This document shows, one piece after another, positions 48,574 to 57,273 of a stretch of DNA of 64,000 bases. Each line of letters starts with the position of its first letter. Position 1 is the first letter of the stretch. The DNA is taken from the NCBI RefSeq assembly GCF_004216775.1, contig NZ_SGXF01000003.1, positions 62,001-126,000 on the forward strand, in the 5' to 3' direction. The stretch comes from Cuneatibacter caecimuris (GTDB lineage: Bacteria; Bacillota; Clostridia; Lachnospirales; Lachnospiraceae). The notes under the pieces were generated by a model. It searched no databases, had not been told where the DNA came from, and saw nothing but the letters and a program-made list of their open reading frames with translations. The position numbers were made by a program, and so were the translations under genes.

Positions 48574-49232
48574 AGCGAGTACCCCTTCCCCCGGGTAGTA
48601 ACGAGGATATTTTTTCCGCACGCATTCTCCAGTTTTTTTCGCAGTTTGCTTAAATGAACCCGCAGAACTGTTGAGAACGGATCAAAGTCTTCATTATATA
48701 CATGTTCAACGATTTCTTCGCTGGGTACGACGGCAGGATGTTTTTCAGCGATATACTCCAAAATATCAAATTCCTTTGCGGCAAGAGCAATTTCTTTTCC
48801 ATTCCAGAGCGCCTTTCTGGAAGCAGGGTGGATTGTCAGACCTCCGATTTCTATGAAAGGGTTTGTCCTCCCATAAAATCTGCGGATAACAGCCTGTACT
48901 CGTGCTCTTAGTTCCAAAAGCTGAAACGGTTTTGTCAGATAATCGTCCGCACCTAAGTCTAAACCCAATGCACGATCTTCGATTTCATCCCTTGCGGTAA
49001 TGATAATAACAGGCGTTTCGATGTGTTGTGAGCGTAGGAATTTTAAAATATCAATGCCGTCCTTGTCCGGCAGATTCAGGTCAAGAAGTATGGCGTCATA
49101 GTTATTGATAAAAGCAAGCTCCTCGCCCTCGTTTCCCATATAGGAAACATCTGCTTGAAAGCCTGCCTTTTCAAGTCCTGCTCTCATAGAATCAGCCAGC
49201 TCTTTATTATCTTCAATGATAAGCAATCGCAT
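48558..49232 (-). CDS. OmpR-family response regulator
   Basis: 224 residues. Receiver domain with DD pocket, phospho-acceptor Asp in AILLDLNLPDKDGID (about residue 52) and Lys in YLTKPFQ; C-terminal winged helix (LAAKEFDILEYIAEKHP, FDPFSTVLRVHLSKLRKKLE). It is the first gene of the regulator-kinase operon. Paired direct repeats upstream of it and of the ABC genes are its likely binding sites. Confidence 0.95.
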   Translation of the reverse strand: MRLLIIEDNKELADSMRAGLEKAGFQADVSYMGNEGEELAFINNYDAILLDLNLPDKDGIDILKFLRSQHIETPVIIITARDEIEDRALGLDLGADDYLTKPFQLLELRARVQAVIRRFYGRTNPFIEIGGLTIHPASRKALWNGKEIALAAKEFDILEYIAEKHPAVVPSEEIVEHVYNEDFDPFSTVLRVHLSKLRKKLENACGKNILVTTRGKGYSLCTED

Positions 49233-49263
49233 ATATTTTCTCCATTCTATTGGTAATCATAAA

Positions 49264-49296
49264 CAGTATAGCAAGCGGAATGTTTACTGAATGTTA
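49264..49296 (-). promoter_or_regulatory. Activator site and promoter of the two-component genes
   Basis: On the minus strand TTAACATT and TAAACATT (49296-49278) are spaced by 11 bases, then 8 bases, then TATACT (49269-49264). No -35 is visible, which suggests activation by a bound response regulator. Confidence 0.65.
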
Positions 49297-49574
49297 AGTA
49301 TTCCGTTTCCTGCACCGTCATGTATTCAAACATATTAAACTTCCCTGATTTACGGATGGATATATTATAATCGCTTAACCGAATAATAACAATAAACGAA
49401 TTGTAAATAAGCAAGGGGCATATGGAAAAACGGCGGAGAAAACTCTCTGCTGCCTGTTGCCAATTTCTAACAAAGCAGTTCCACATTCACAATATCTGCA
49501 AGATAAGGTCAGGCAAATAATAATCGCCTTGCAAAGTGTAACTGATACCTGTTTTTTCATCAATGTATTGCTGC
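49297..49574. other. AT-rich intergenic stretch
   Basis: No convincing gene or RNA. Short minus-strand open frames here lack ribosome sites and family resemblance. Confidence 0.4.
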
Positions 49575-49648
49575 TTTTTGTTCATAGGAAACTTCGTTCC
49601 CTATGAAACAAAACCCCTGGGGGATTGCACTGTGGTATAAGGAAATAT
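49575..49648 (+). repeat. Dispersed palindromic repeat, copy 3
   Basis: TTTTTGTTCATAGGAAACTT, CGTTCCCTATGAAACAAAAC, CCCTGGGGGATTGCACTG and TGGTATAAGGAAATATG follow each other. It is the most complete copy with the AAGGAAATATG end. Confidence 0.75.
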
Positions 49649-49742
49649 GTAGCTTGTACGAAATACCGAAGGCGAAGGGATTTATTTTCATGCACGCACT
49701 AGAAAATACATAATATTTAATTAGATAATAATAAAATAAATA

Positions 49743-49771
49743 TTGACATTTTAATGTCGTATATATATAAT
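49743..49771 (+). promoter_or_regulatory. Consensus promoter of the M29-type peptidase gene
   Basis: TTGACA at 49743-49748, 17-base spacer, TATAAT at 49766-49771. Confidence 0.8.
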
Positions 49772-49792
49772 TGTTCCAGGAGGTGACTAATC

Positions 49793-50782
49793 ATGAATCA
49801 AGAAATAGTAACAAAAATTGTAAAGGCTAGTGGAGCGGCTCCTGGAGAACTCATTCTGATCCATTTCTGGGGAGAAGATTCAGACAGGTGGATCGCTGAC
49901 CTCTTTATGGAAGCTGCAGCAGAGGCAGGGGCGTCGCCGGCATTTCTGCAGCAGTCCAGGACGAAGAACAGAGAGCTGTTTTTGAGAGCGCAGGATACCT
50001 GCTTTGATCAGAAGTACTTTGATATGCTGTCCCATTTTGACGCGGTTCTGGATGTATTCACATATCAGCCGGTTGTGCTGGGCAGTGAGATTAAGGCGGA
50101 AAAATTCGAGATTTACCGGAAATATATGAGCCAGCTTTTTCAAGCGCTGATGAAATGCCGGCGGTTTACACAGATCAGGGTGCCTACTGAGGCAAACGCC
50201 GGGGAGTCAGGGTTGGAAGCCCGGGATTATATTTCCCGCATGACAAAAGCATATGATGTGGATTATCCGTCTGTTTTAGCGGAATGTAAAGCGAAATGTC
50301 AGGAGCTTAGCCAAAGTGACAGCCTGACGTTGCACACAGGTGAGAACTGCAGCCTGAATTTTGATCTAAGTGGAAGGGAATGGCATATTGACGCAGGAGA
50401 CGGAGATCTTCCCTGCGGAGAGGTATATATTGCCCCGATAGAAAATCAGACGCAGGGCAGTATTTACTTTGAAAGACTGTATATTGAGGACTGCGGGGCT
50501 TTCAACAAGGTACAGCTTAGTGTGGAGAACGGACAGATTATCAGCAGCAATCATGAGCAGGTCAACTGTTTCCTGAATGAATTATCTCCTCAAAGCAAAG
50601 TGATTTGCGAGTTCGGTGTGGGAATGAATCCAAATGTTACGGATTTATGCGGATACACAGTGCTGGATGAGAAGATGGCAGGCACATTTCACATTGCCAT
50701 AGGAAATAACACTATGTTTGGCGGAACCAATGAAGCTCCGGTCCATCTGGATTTTGTGGGAACAGGGCAGATTTTGCAATAG
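49793..50782 (+). CDS. M29-type (thermophilic) aminopeptidase-like protein
   Basis: 329 residues. The C-terminal part carries the metal-binding pattern of M29 peptidases: DLPCGEVYIAP, CEFGVGMNPN, then GTFHIAIGNN...VHLDF with His and Asp ligands. The N-terminal Rossmann-like half is shorter and diverged (LILIHFWGEDSDRWIADLF). It probably removes N-terminal residues from peptides in the cytoplasm. The family length is usually about 370-410, so this is a shortened member. It has a consensus promoter and GGAGGTGA site. Confidence 0.82.
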   Translation: MNQEIVTKIVKASGAAPGELILIHFWGEDSDRWIADLFMEAAAEAGASPAFLQQSRTKNRELFLRAQDTCFDQKYFDMLSHFDAVLDVFTYQPVVLGSEIKAEKFEIYRKYMSQLFQALMKCRRFTQIRVPTEANAGESGLEARDYISRMTKAYDVDYPSVLAECKAKCQELSQSDSLTLHTGENCSLNFDLSGREWHIDAGDGDLPCGEVYIAPIENQTQGSIYFERLYIEDCGAFNKVQLSVENGQIISSNHEQVNCFLNELSPQSKVICEFGVGMNPNVTDLCGYTVLDEKMAGTFHIAIGNNTMFGGTNEAPVHLDFVGTGQILQ

Positions 50783-50874
50783 ATACATAAACTTTGCTTC
50801 TCCGGCCCCTTTCTGTCACAGTGCTCTGAAATGGGACATACACTGATAGAAAGAGGATTGAAGGGAGGAGACAA

Positions 50875-51150
50875 ATGGAGTTTGGGATAACTGGCGTGGC
50901 AGGAGTGACTGTAATTTGTTACCTGGCGGCCCAGCTGGTCAAAGCAACGCCGCTGGATAAAAAATGGCTGCCCGGAATCTGCGGGCTGCTGGGCGCTATC
51001 CTGGGGGCTATAGGGCTGTACACAATGCCTGGATGGCCTTCCAGCGATATCTTGGACAGCATTGCAATTGGAATTGTATCTGGGTTCGCGGCTACAGGCG
51101 TACATCAGATGTACAAACAGATGAAAACCAAACAGGAAGAACAGAAATGA
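50875..51150 (+). CDS. Small holin-like membrane protein
   Basis: 91 residues. Two membrane helices (GVAGVTVICYLAAQLVK and WLPGICGLLGAILGAIGLYT), a third amphipathic one, and a charged C-terminus (KQMKTKQEEQK): the build of clostridial phage holins. No endolysin or other phage gene is present, so this is an orphan. GGAGGAGACAA gives a good ribosome site. It may have been kept for lysis or secretion, or be a phage remnant. Confidence 0.75.
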   Translation: MEFGITGVAGVTVICYLAAQLVKATPLDKKWLPGICGLLGAILGAIGLYTMPGWPSSDILDSIAIGIVSGFAATGVHQMYKQMKTKQEEQK

Positions 51151-51169
51151 TATAAGCGAAATGAGAGGG

Positions 51170-51208
51170 ATGTTCCCCAGGCCGTTCTGACCCGGGGAAC
51201 ATTTTTTA
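51170..51208 (+). terminator. Terminator after holin-like gene
   Basis: Stem TGTTCCCC/GGGGAACA (51171-51178 with 51194-51201), then a seven-base T-run. Confidence 0.85.
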
Positions 51209-51261
51209 CAATATAAGATTTATTTGTCAAAATGTTAAAATACTAAAATATTATCTCTTTT

Positions 51262-51530
51262 TTAATATTCATCACTCAGCAGGAAATCTGCAATGTGCAT
51301 GGTCTTGATTCCTTCATAATTACCGCCCGCAAATGCGTCTGCTCGTAATATATATTTGGGATAGTTATCTCGAATATCAAGAAGTCTGCCGTATTTGCAT
51401 TTCTCCGTTTCAGGAGCGCCAATCTCCTGAGCAGCCTGAATATATAGCTTATTTTCCTGCTTGGTGGCAATAAAATCTATTTCTGTATTATCCAGTTTTC
51501 CAACGTATATCTCATATCCGCGGCGTCGCC
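51262..51530 (-). pseudogene. C-terminal fragment of an ATPase with DUF4143 domain
   Basis: On the minus strand RRGYEIYVGKLDNTEIDFIA, ENKLYIQAAQEI and IRDNYPKYILRADAF match the end of the common AAA-ATPase/DUF4143 proteins of clostridia. The ATPase domain and most of DUF4143 are missing; upstream of RRGYE the frame runs into unrelated sequence. This is a decayed gene end. Confidence 0.65.
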
Positions 51531-51620
51531 GTATAGCCCGCCCACATAGGCCCCAACTGTGGAACGTCGCTTCTGCTTGCGGGATTTTTTTCAAGATTTA
51601 AAATATAAAATATTTTATTA

Positions 51621-51650
51621 TTGACAATAGTGTATGATGCACAGTATAAT
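51621..51650 (+). promoter_or_regulatory. Promoter of padR operon
   Basis: TTGACA at 51621-51626, 18-base spacer, TATAAT at 51645-51650. Confidence 0.75.
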
Positions 51651-51669
51651 AAACACAGGAGGTGGTATT

Positions 51670-52008
51670 TTGGGTGAAGAAAAAGATTTATTAACCGGGC
51701 TGATCCAGGAACTGCGCCGCGGCACATTGATTCTCAGCGTGCTCAGTCAGATGGGACAACCGAAATATGGATACGCTCTGGTGCAGAGCCTGGAGAAGCA
51801 GGGGATAGCGATTGATCCTAATACCCTTTATCCGCTTTTACGCCGTCTGGAGAAGCAGGGGCTGCTGCGGAGCGAATGGGAGATGGGGGAATCCAAACCC
51901 AGGAAATACTACCAGAGGACGCCTCATGGGGACAGAATCTATGGAGAATTAAAAAAGCAGTGGCGGGAAATGGCTTCTGGCATGGAAAGATTATTGGAGG
52001 AGGGATGA
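51670..52008 (+). CDS. PadR family regulator
   Basis: About 112 residues, PadR-s1 winged helix: TLILSVLSQMGQPKYGYAL, GIAIDPNTLYPLLRRLEKQGLL, RKYYQRTPHGDRIY. The start is TTG at 51670, because GGAGGTGG lies just before it; the upstream in-frame ATG at 51634 is inside the promoter. It is coupled (4 bases) to a HAAS-domain membrane protein, a standard pairing in which both control envelope stress or transport genes. Confidence 0.9.
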   Translation: MGEEKDLLTGLIQELRRGTLILSVLSQMGQPKYGYALVQSLEKQGIAIDPNTLYPLLRRLEKQGLLRSEWEMGESKPRKYYQRTPHGDRIYGELKKQWREMASGMERLLEEG

Positions 52009-52012
52009 ACGG

Positions 52013-53053
52013 ATGGATGATAAAGACAGAGAGCTGATGAGGAGATACATCTATGAGGTGGTGCGCAGACTTCCCAGGGACCAGAGAGGGGACGTGGGCC
52101 TGGAATTGGAAGAGCTGATTGGAGATATGGCGGATACAGAAACAATGGAACAGGTTCTCACGAAGCTTGGGGACCCCGCAGAATTTGCCCAAAAATACAG
52201 AGATGATTCCAGACATCTGATCGGCTCGGAATACTATGATAATTATCTGTGGGTGCTGAAGATCGTGCTGGCCTGTGCGGCAGCTTCTATCCTGCTCACA
52301 TCTGTTGTAAAAGGATTTTTAGAAGGGAATCATATATTCGGTATTTTTGCGGATACCCTTGCAAATCTGCTCATTTCCGGGACCGGGGCTTTTGGGTGCG
52401 TAACACTGGTTTTTGCAGTGATGGAACGAAAGAAAATAATCTTGGATTTTAAAAATGAAAAAGAATGGAAAGTAGATCATCTGAGACAGACGGAAGCACC
52501 GGAAAAAACCTGGACTCCTAAAGTCCTTCCCCCAGTGCCTGATAAAAAGGCGGTGATCAGCCGGGGAGAAAGCCTGGTGAGCGTTATCTTCATTGTGCTG
52601 TTTGCATCTCTGCTGATTTTTGCCCCTCAGTATTTTGGAGCGGTTTTTAAAGAAGGAGACGGGATCAAGACGATTCCGCTGCTGAATCTGTCTTCCTGGA
52701 ATGTGATTCTTCCCCTGTTGCTTCTGGGGCTGTTTGCAGGATTTGCAGATGAGATGCTTCGGCTGGTGACAGGCTGCTACTGCAGGACAGTGATGGTCAG
52801 CAATATTATTACCAATGCCCTGCAGATTTTCCTGGCGGCCATTGCTTTGAAAGTATTTCCCTTCTGGAATCCAAATTTCATTTCGGACCTGACGGAGCAC
52901 TTAGAGAAAGCACCGGCTTCCAAAGGAGATATTCTGCTGTATTGGAATACTGATATCATGACTAATATATTATTGGCAGTTATCTGCGGAATTGCCCTGC
53001 TGGAAACTGGCGTCACCATATATAAAACACTGCGATACGGAATAAAAAGGTAA
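52013..53053 (+). CDS. HAAS-domain membrane protein
   Basis: 346 residues. The N-terminal helical HAAS-type region (RYIYEVVRRLPRDQRGDVGLELEELIGD, VLTKLGDPAEFAQKYRDD; residues 5-70) is followed by about five membrane helices (IVLACAAASILLTSVV, VIFIVLFASLLIFAP, VILPLLLLGLFAGFA). HAAS proteins accompany PadR regulators and probably act as membrane anti-regulators or sensors. GGAGG precedes the ATG. Its ligand is unknown. Confidence 0.82.
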   Translation: MDDKDRELMRRYIYEVVRRLPRDQRGDVGLELEELIGDMADTETMEQVLTKLGDPAEFAQKYRDDSRHLIGSEYYDNYLWVLKIVLACAAASILLTSVVKGFLEGNHIFGIFADTLANLLISGTGAFGCVTLVFAVMERKKIILDFKNEKEWKVDHLRQTEAPEKTWTPKVLPPVPDKKAVISRGESLVSVIFIVLFASLLIFAPQYFGAVFKEGDGIKTIPLLNLSSWNVILPLLLLGLFAGFADEMLRLVTGCYCRTVMVSNIITNALQIFLAAIALKVFPFWNPNFISDLTEHLEKAPASKGDILLYWNTDIMTNILLAVICGIALLETGVTIYKTLRYGIKR

Positions 53054-53122
53054 AAACCCCGCGGAATGGAGCTCGGAAAACGCCTGTACGGCGCAGGCAG
53101 CAGTCCATTCTGCGGGGTTTTT
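53052..53122. terminator. Bidirectional terminator between HAAS gene and sodA
   Basis: A 19-base near-perfect stem (AAAAACCCCGCGGAATGGA with TCCATTCTGCGGGGTTTTT) with A and T runs on both strands; the loop contains a CGCCTG/CAGGC hairpin. Confidence 0.85.
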
Positions 53123-53140
53123 ATGAACAGGGGAGGACGG

Positions 53141-53764
53141 TTATTCCAGCCCCAGCTCATAATTTTTAGCAGCCTGATCCCAGTTGAGCACCTGAAACCA
53201 GTTTCTGATATAATCAGCTCTGCGGTTCTGGTTTTTTAAATAATAGGCATGTTCCCAGACGTCGATCAGCAGCACAGGCTTCAAGCCGTGAGGCAGAGGC
53301 GTATCCTGGTTGGGATAGGAGACGATTGCCAGCCGGTCACGCTCGTCTTTGACCAGCCAGGTATAGCCGGAGCCGAAGACTTTCATTGCCATTTCGGAAA
53401 ATTGCTGCTGGAACTCCTCGAATCCGCCAAAAGTACGGTCCAGCTCTTCTGCCAGACGTCCGGAGGGTTCGGTCTTTTCGGGCGTCAGAAGGCTGAAATA
53501 CAGCTGGTGGTTATATACGCCGCCGCCGTTGTTCTTTACTGCGGGCTGCAGTTCATCCGGCAGGTCCTTATAATGTGTGAGCAGTTCTTCCAGGCTGCGG
53601 CTGTGGTATTCTCCATAGGGCTCCAGGGCTTTGTTCAGATTGTCTACATAAGTTTTCAGATGTTTGTCATGATGAAAATGCAGGGTTTCCATATCAATAT
53701 GAGGTTCCAGGGCGTCATAGGGATAGGGAAGGGGCTGCAGTTCAAATGGGTAATGATGGCTCAT
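53141..53764 (-). CDS. sodA: Superoxide dismutase (Fe/Mn type)
   Basis: About 207 residues. It destroys superoxide in the cytoplasm. Metal ligands are visible: His in HFHHDKHLKTYVDNLN (about 30), His in YNHQLYFSLL (about 85), and Asp/His in LIDVWEHAYYLKNQNRRADYI (about 170). I use the ATG at 53764 after AAGGAAG; the longer open frame to 53833 has no site. Its presence in an anaerobe fits oxygen-exposure defence. Confidence 0.96.
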   Translation of the reverse strand: MSHHYPFELQPLPYPYDALEPHIDMETLHFHHDKHLKTYVDNLNKALEPYGEYHSRSLEELLTHYKDLPDELQPAVKNNGGGVYNHQLYFSLLTPEKTEPSGRLAEELDRTFGGFEEFQQQFSEMAMKVFGSGYTWLVKDERDRLAIVSYPNQDTPLPHGLKPVLLIDVWEHAYYLKNQNRRADYIRNWFQVLNWDQAAKNYELGLE

Positions 53765-53846
53765 GTGTGCTTCCTTTCTGTGAATAAAATTGTTGACCTT
53801 TATAGTATATGGAAAAAAATAAGTAATAAACATTTCCCATATGAAA

Positions 53847-55370
53847 TTACTTGCTCTCCCGGCGTAGGGGCAAAAACAAACAGGCCAGATAGAAGAGGCA
53901 GGCGAAACCGCAGCCGGCGATGAGCCACAGAATTTTCGGAAGGTTTGTATAGTGGAGGCCTATGTATTCTAAGGCTTTTCCGCCTCCGCCGCCTATGGCG
54001 ATGACAGCGGCAGGAATGAGGATGCTCTTCGCCGGTGAAAATACAAAAGGATAGGGTTTGCGCAGGGCCTTCAGATGCAGCCCGGCCAGCACCAGTTCAC
54101 CAGCCAGCATCCCCCACAGACAGGCCAGGATGCCGAATCTGGGAACCAGGAATACCACAAAAGCCAGCTGGATCAGCAGGCAGACCAGATTGTTGGTAAA
54201 AGTAATCCCCGTCATGCCAAGGCCGTTGAGGATGCTGCCTAAGGTGGTGCCCAGGTACAGAAAAGGGCAGAGCCAGGCCAGGATTGTAATAAAATTTCCG
54301 GCAGTGGCGCTCTGAAATACTATCTGCCCCATTTCATCCCCGAAAAGCAGGAAAATCCCGGTGCATAGGATGCCCAGAAGAAGGCACAGGTGGACGCTTT
54401 TCCGGATGGAATTCGTGATTCGCCCTTCAGAACCATCTGCCTGTGCCTGTGCGACAGCGGGCAGCAGCATGACCGCGGCAGAATTCGTGAGCGTGGACGG
54501 GAACAGGATAAATGGCATGCTCATGCCTGTAAGAACTCCGTAAAGGGACAGAGCGGCCTGTGAATCCAGGCCGTAGAGCCGAAGCCGGCTGGGGATCATG
54601 ATCGCTTCCGCACTTTGAAGCAGGCTGATGCAAAGACGGTTCGCCATCAGGGGAAGCGCCATGGCCATAATGAGCCCGCAGGACCGGCGGAAAGTATCAG
54701 AGCCGTCAGCGGCGGCGCCGGACAGGCTGCCGCCGGTCCGATGAAAACAGAGGGAACCGGCCAGAAAAAGGACTGAGGCCACTTCGCCCAGCAGAGTTCC
54801 TGTAATCGCCCCGGAAGGAGTGAGGGTTCCGCCCCGGGAGACGGATACCTGCCAGATCAGAAACACAGAGGCGACCCGCACTGCTTGTTCCAAAAATTGG
54901 GACAAAGCGGGCTGGGTGGCCTTCTTCAGCCCATAATAATATCCGTTGATGCAGGCGTGCAGGCCTGAAAATGGCAGGGCCAGAGCAATCAGCTGCAATA
55001 GGGGCGTACAGCGTTCTTCCAGCAATATGTATACGGCGATCGGCTTTGCCAATAGCCAGACCAGCAGCGCGGCGCAGGAAGAAAAGACCAGGGAAAGGAA
55101 GAGCCCTGCCCCGAAAAAACGGGATTGCCGCCTGGCAGAGGTCTGGGCGGCTACGAAACGGGAAATGGCAGTTTCAAAGCAGCCGCAGCAAAGCGCGCAG
55201 AACAGTCCGAAAACAGGGAAGATCAGCTGGTAAATGCCCATCCCTTCTTCACCGATCGTGCGGGACAGAAATATCCTGTAGAAAAAGCCCACCAGGCGGC
55301 CTGCCAGCCCGGTGACAGTCAAAATCAAGGTGCCTGAAATAAACGGATTGCGTAAGAGTTTGGATTTCAT
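53847..55370 (-). CDS. SpoVB-family oligosaccharide/lipid flippase
   Basis: 507 residues with about 14 membrane helices, MOP superfamily. The start GTLILTVTGLAGRLVGFFYRI and SRTIGEEGMGIYQLIFPVF is diagnostic for SpoVB/YtgP-type proteins of spore-formers, which flip wall or cortex precursors. Several paralogues usually exist per genome, so I do not assign spoVB itself. AGGAG precedes the ATG; sodA is downstream on the same strand at 82 bases. Confidence 0.9.
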   Translation of the reverse strand: MKSKLLRNPFISGTLILTVTGLAGRLVGFFYRIFLSRTIGEEGMGIYQLIFPVFGLFCALCCGCFETAISRFVAAQTSARRQSRFFGAGLFLSLVFSSCAALLVWLLAKPIAVYILLEERCTPLLQLIALALPFSGLHACINGYYYGLKKATQPALSQFLEQAVRVASVFLIWQVSVSRGGTLTPSGAITGTLLGEVASVLFLAGSLCFHRTGGSLSGAAADGSDTFRRSCGLIMAMALPLMANRLCISLLQSAEAIMIPSRLRLYGLDSQAALSLYGVLTGMSMPFILFPSTLTNSAAVMLLPAVAQAQADGSEGRITNSIRKSVHLCLLLGILCTGIFLLFGDEMGQIVFQSATAGNFITILAWLCPFLYLGTTLGSILNGLGMTGITFTNNLVCLLIQLAFVVFLVPRFGILACLWGMLAGELVLAGLHLKALRKPYPFVFSPAKSILIPAAVIAIGGGGGKALEYIGLHYTNLPKILWLIAGCGFACLFYLACLFLPLRRESK

Positions 55371-55520
55371 AAAAACTCCTTTGTCTGATTTCTACAATCT
55401 ATTCCGTGTCCTGAGAAATAATCCATAAAACTGCGATCTAAGGGGTGCGGGAAAACGGGAAATATGGTATACTGATACTGCTGTCAGAGATTATACGAGC
55501 CGGATCAGAGGAGGTTATGG

Positions 55521-56795
55521 ATGAACCAGGAAACTTATAAAAAAATACGCAAATTGATTATACTGGCTATTCTGCTCTATTTGGGAGTAAATCATATCGA
55601 TGTGGTGATGAATGCAGTGGTTTGGGGGCTGGAGCTGATCATTCCATTTATTATCGGAGTGGGGGTGGCTTATGTGCTTAACGTGCCCATGCGGTTTGTG
55701 GAAAAACTGCTTTTTGGCAGGGTGCTGAGACAAGCCGGACGGCAGCCTTATATTGTTGTAAAACCGGATGAGCAGGAGAGTGTGAAAAGCGGCAGAGGCG
55801 TGCGGCTGGCATGCCGTCTGGCCAGGCCTGTGAGCCTGGTGGTGACCATTCTGCTGGTGCTGGGAGCGGTGCTTTTGATTTCTCTGATCGTAATACCGGA
55901 ACTGACGAGTACAATTGTATCTTTAACGGATAAAATCCCGGCCTTTCTGGAAAATGTGCAGGAATGGGCGGAAGAAATGTTCCGCAAATATCCTGAAGTC
56001 GTAGAGAAAATTTCTGCGATTGAGGTAAACTGGACGCAGATGTTCAATACAGTCTGGGATTTCCTGAAAAACGGCGCAGGCGGAGTGCTGGATTCCACCG
56101 TGGGAATGGCTGTGTCAATTTTCAGCGGAGCGGTGAATTTCATGATCGGGGTGACGTTTGCCTGCTATATTTTGCTGCAGAAGGAAAAGCTGGGCCGCCA
56201 GGCAACGAAAGTGCTGAGAGCCTTCCTGCCTGATCGGGCAGTGGAAAAAACCCTGGAAGTGGGCAGGATGTCCCACAAGATTTTTGCCAGTTTTCTGACC
56301 GGGCAGTGTCTGGAAGCATTTATCCTGGGAATGATGTTCTTTGTGACCATGACAATATTCCGGATGCCTTATGCCATGCTGATCAGCGTATTGATTGGAT
56401 TCACCGCGCTGATTCCTATATTGGGCGCTTTTATCGGATGTGTGGTGGCGTGTTTCCTGATTTTGATGGTGAGCCCAATTCAGATGCTGGCATTTTTGAT
56501 CATGTTTTTTGTGCTGCAGCAGCTGGAAGAAAATCTGGTTTATCCCCATGTGGTCGGAAATTCTGTAGGGCTGCCTTCCATATGGGTGCTGGTGGCGGTA
56601 ACCCTGGGCGGGAATCTGATGGGAATTTCAGGAATGCTGCTGTTTATTCCGCTGAGCTCTGTGCTGTATACACTGTTCAGAGGCTGGGTGAATCAGAAAG
56701 TGACGGATAAGAATGGCTTGCAATTTGCAGTGGATTCTGTTATGGTAGAAACAGAACAGGAGAAGGAGGAGACAGCTGATGAGCGGACAGAATAA
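55521..56795 (+). CDS. AI-2E family transporter
   Basis: 424 residues. Helices at the N-terminus (LIILAILLYLGVNHIDVVM and IIPFIIGVGVAYVLNVPM), a middle extracellular region and the conserved C-terminal LIGFTALIPILGAFIG, QQLEENLVYPHVVG and LPSIWVLVAVTLGGNLMGISGMLLFIPL. The family includes TqsA and sodium/proton antiporters, so the substrate is open. The last bases overlap a DUF1292 gene. Confidence 0.93.
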   Translation: MNQETYKKIRKLIILAILLYLGVNHIDVVMNAVVWGLELIIPFIIGVGVAYVLNVPMRFVEKLLFGRVLRQAGRQPYIVVKPDEQESVKSGRGVRLACRLARPVSLVVTILLVLGAVLLISLIVIPELTSTIVSLTDKIPAFLENVQEWAEEMFRKYPEVVEKISAIEVNWTQMFNTVWDFLKNGAGGVLDSTVGMAVSIFSGAVNFMIGVTFACYILLQKEKLGRQATKVLRAFLPDRAVEKTLEVGRMSHKIFASFLTGQCLEAFILGMMFFVTMTIFRMPYAMLISVLIGFTALIPILGAFIGCVVACFLILMVSPIQMLAFLIMFFVLQQLEENLVYPHVVGNSVGLPSIWVLVAVTLGGNLMGISGMLLFIPLSSVLYTLFRGWVNQKVTDKNGLQFAVDSVMVETEQEKEETADERTE

Positions 56796-57111
56796 TGAAG
56801 AGATGGAACAGGAAATGACAGTGACTCTTACGCTGGATGATGGTTCTGAGCTGGAATGTATTGTGCTGACGATTTTCCCGGCGGGAGGAAAAGATTATAT
56901 TGCTCTGCTTCCCATGGAAGGCGCGGAGGCTGATGAGGGGGAAGTATACCTTTACCGTTATTCAGAAGATGCGGAGGGCAATCCGGATCTGCAGAATATC
57001 GAAGACGATGAAGAATATGAGATCGTATCCGATGCGTTTGACGAGCTGCTGGATGCGGAAGAATATGATGAAATTGTCGGTGAGGAAGAAGACAATCAGG
57101 AAGAAGAGTGA
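56779..57111 (+). CDS. DUF1292 family acidic protein
   Basis: 110 residues, strongly acidic. The core VTLTLDDGSELECIVLTIF and DYIALLPMEG...EVYLYRY is the DUF1292 signature; function is unknown. The ATG overlaps the transporter gene by 17 bases and has a GGAGGA site. Ends near a strong terminator. Confidence 0.9.
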   Translation: MSGQNNEEMEQEMTVTLTLDDGSELECIVLTIFPAGGKDYIALLPMEGAEADEGEVYLYRYSEDAEGNPDLQNIEDDEEYEIVSDAFDELLDAEEYDEIVGEEEDNQEEE

Positions 57112-57157
57112 GATCCCTGGCCTGACGCCAGGCAGCCGGCGATGCTGCCAGATAGAA

Positions 57158-57203
57158 AGGCATGCGCAGAAGACAGTTAAGGTTTTCTGCGCATGCCTTT
57201 TAT
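57158..57203 (+). terminator. Terminator after DUF1292 gene
   Basis: Fourteen-base perfect stem AGGCATGCGCAGAA/TTCTGCGCATGCCT with a 13-base loop, then TTTTATT. Confidence 0.9.
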
Positions 57204-57266
57204 TGCCGTATGGGAAACTTCATTCCCTGTGCAGCAAATCCCTTTGGGGAACTACATTGCAGCGTA
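57201..57266 (+). repeat. Diverged dispersed repeat, copy 4
   Basis: TTATTGCCGTATGGGAAACT, TCATTCCCTGTGCAGCAAAT, CCCTTTGGGGAACTACATTG, CAGCGTAAG: the same order of blocks as the other copies with many substitutions. Starts in the terminator T-tract. Confidence 0.55.
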
Positions 57267-57273
57267 AGCAAAT

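Larger units (their letters stand above)
45215..49575. mobile_element. Probable acquired module: ABC transporter plus two-component system
   Basis: Four genes on the minus strand (response regulator, kinase, permease, ATPase) have visibly lower GC and different codon use than the genes on both sides. They are bounded on the left by the recombinase remnant fused to the ptsI terminator, and on the right by a dispersed repeat at 49575. No integrase, transfer genes or terminal repeats remain. The right boundary is approximate. Confidence 0.5.

Noticed and set aside
49247-49563. Minus-strand open frames before the response regulator
   Set aside because: They cover the regulator's promoter and AT-rich spacer and have no plausible start site.
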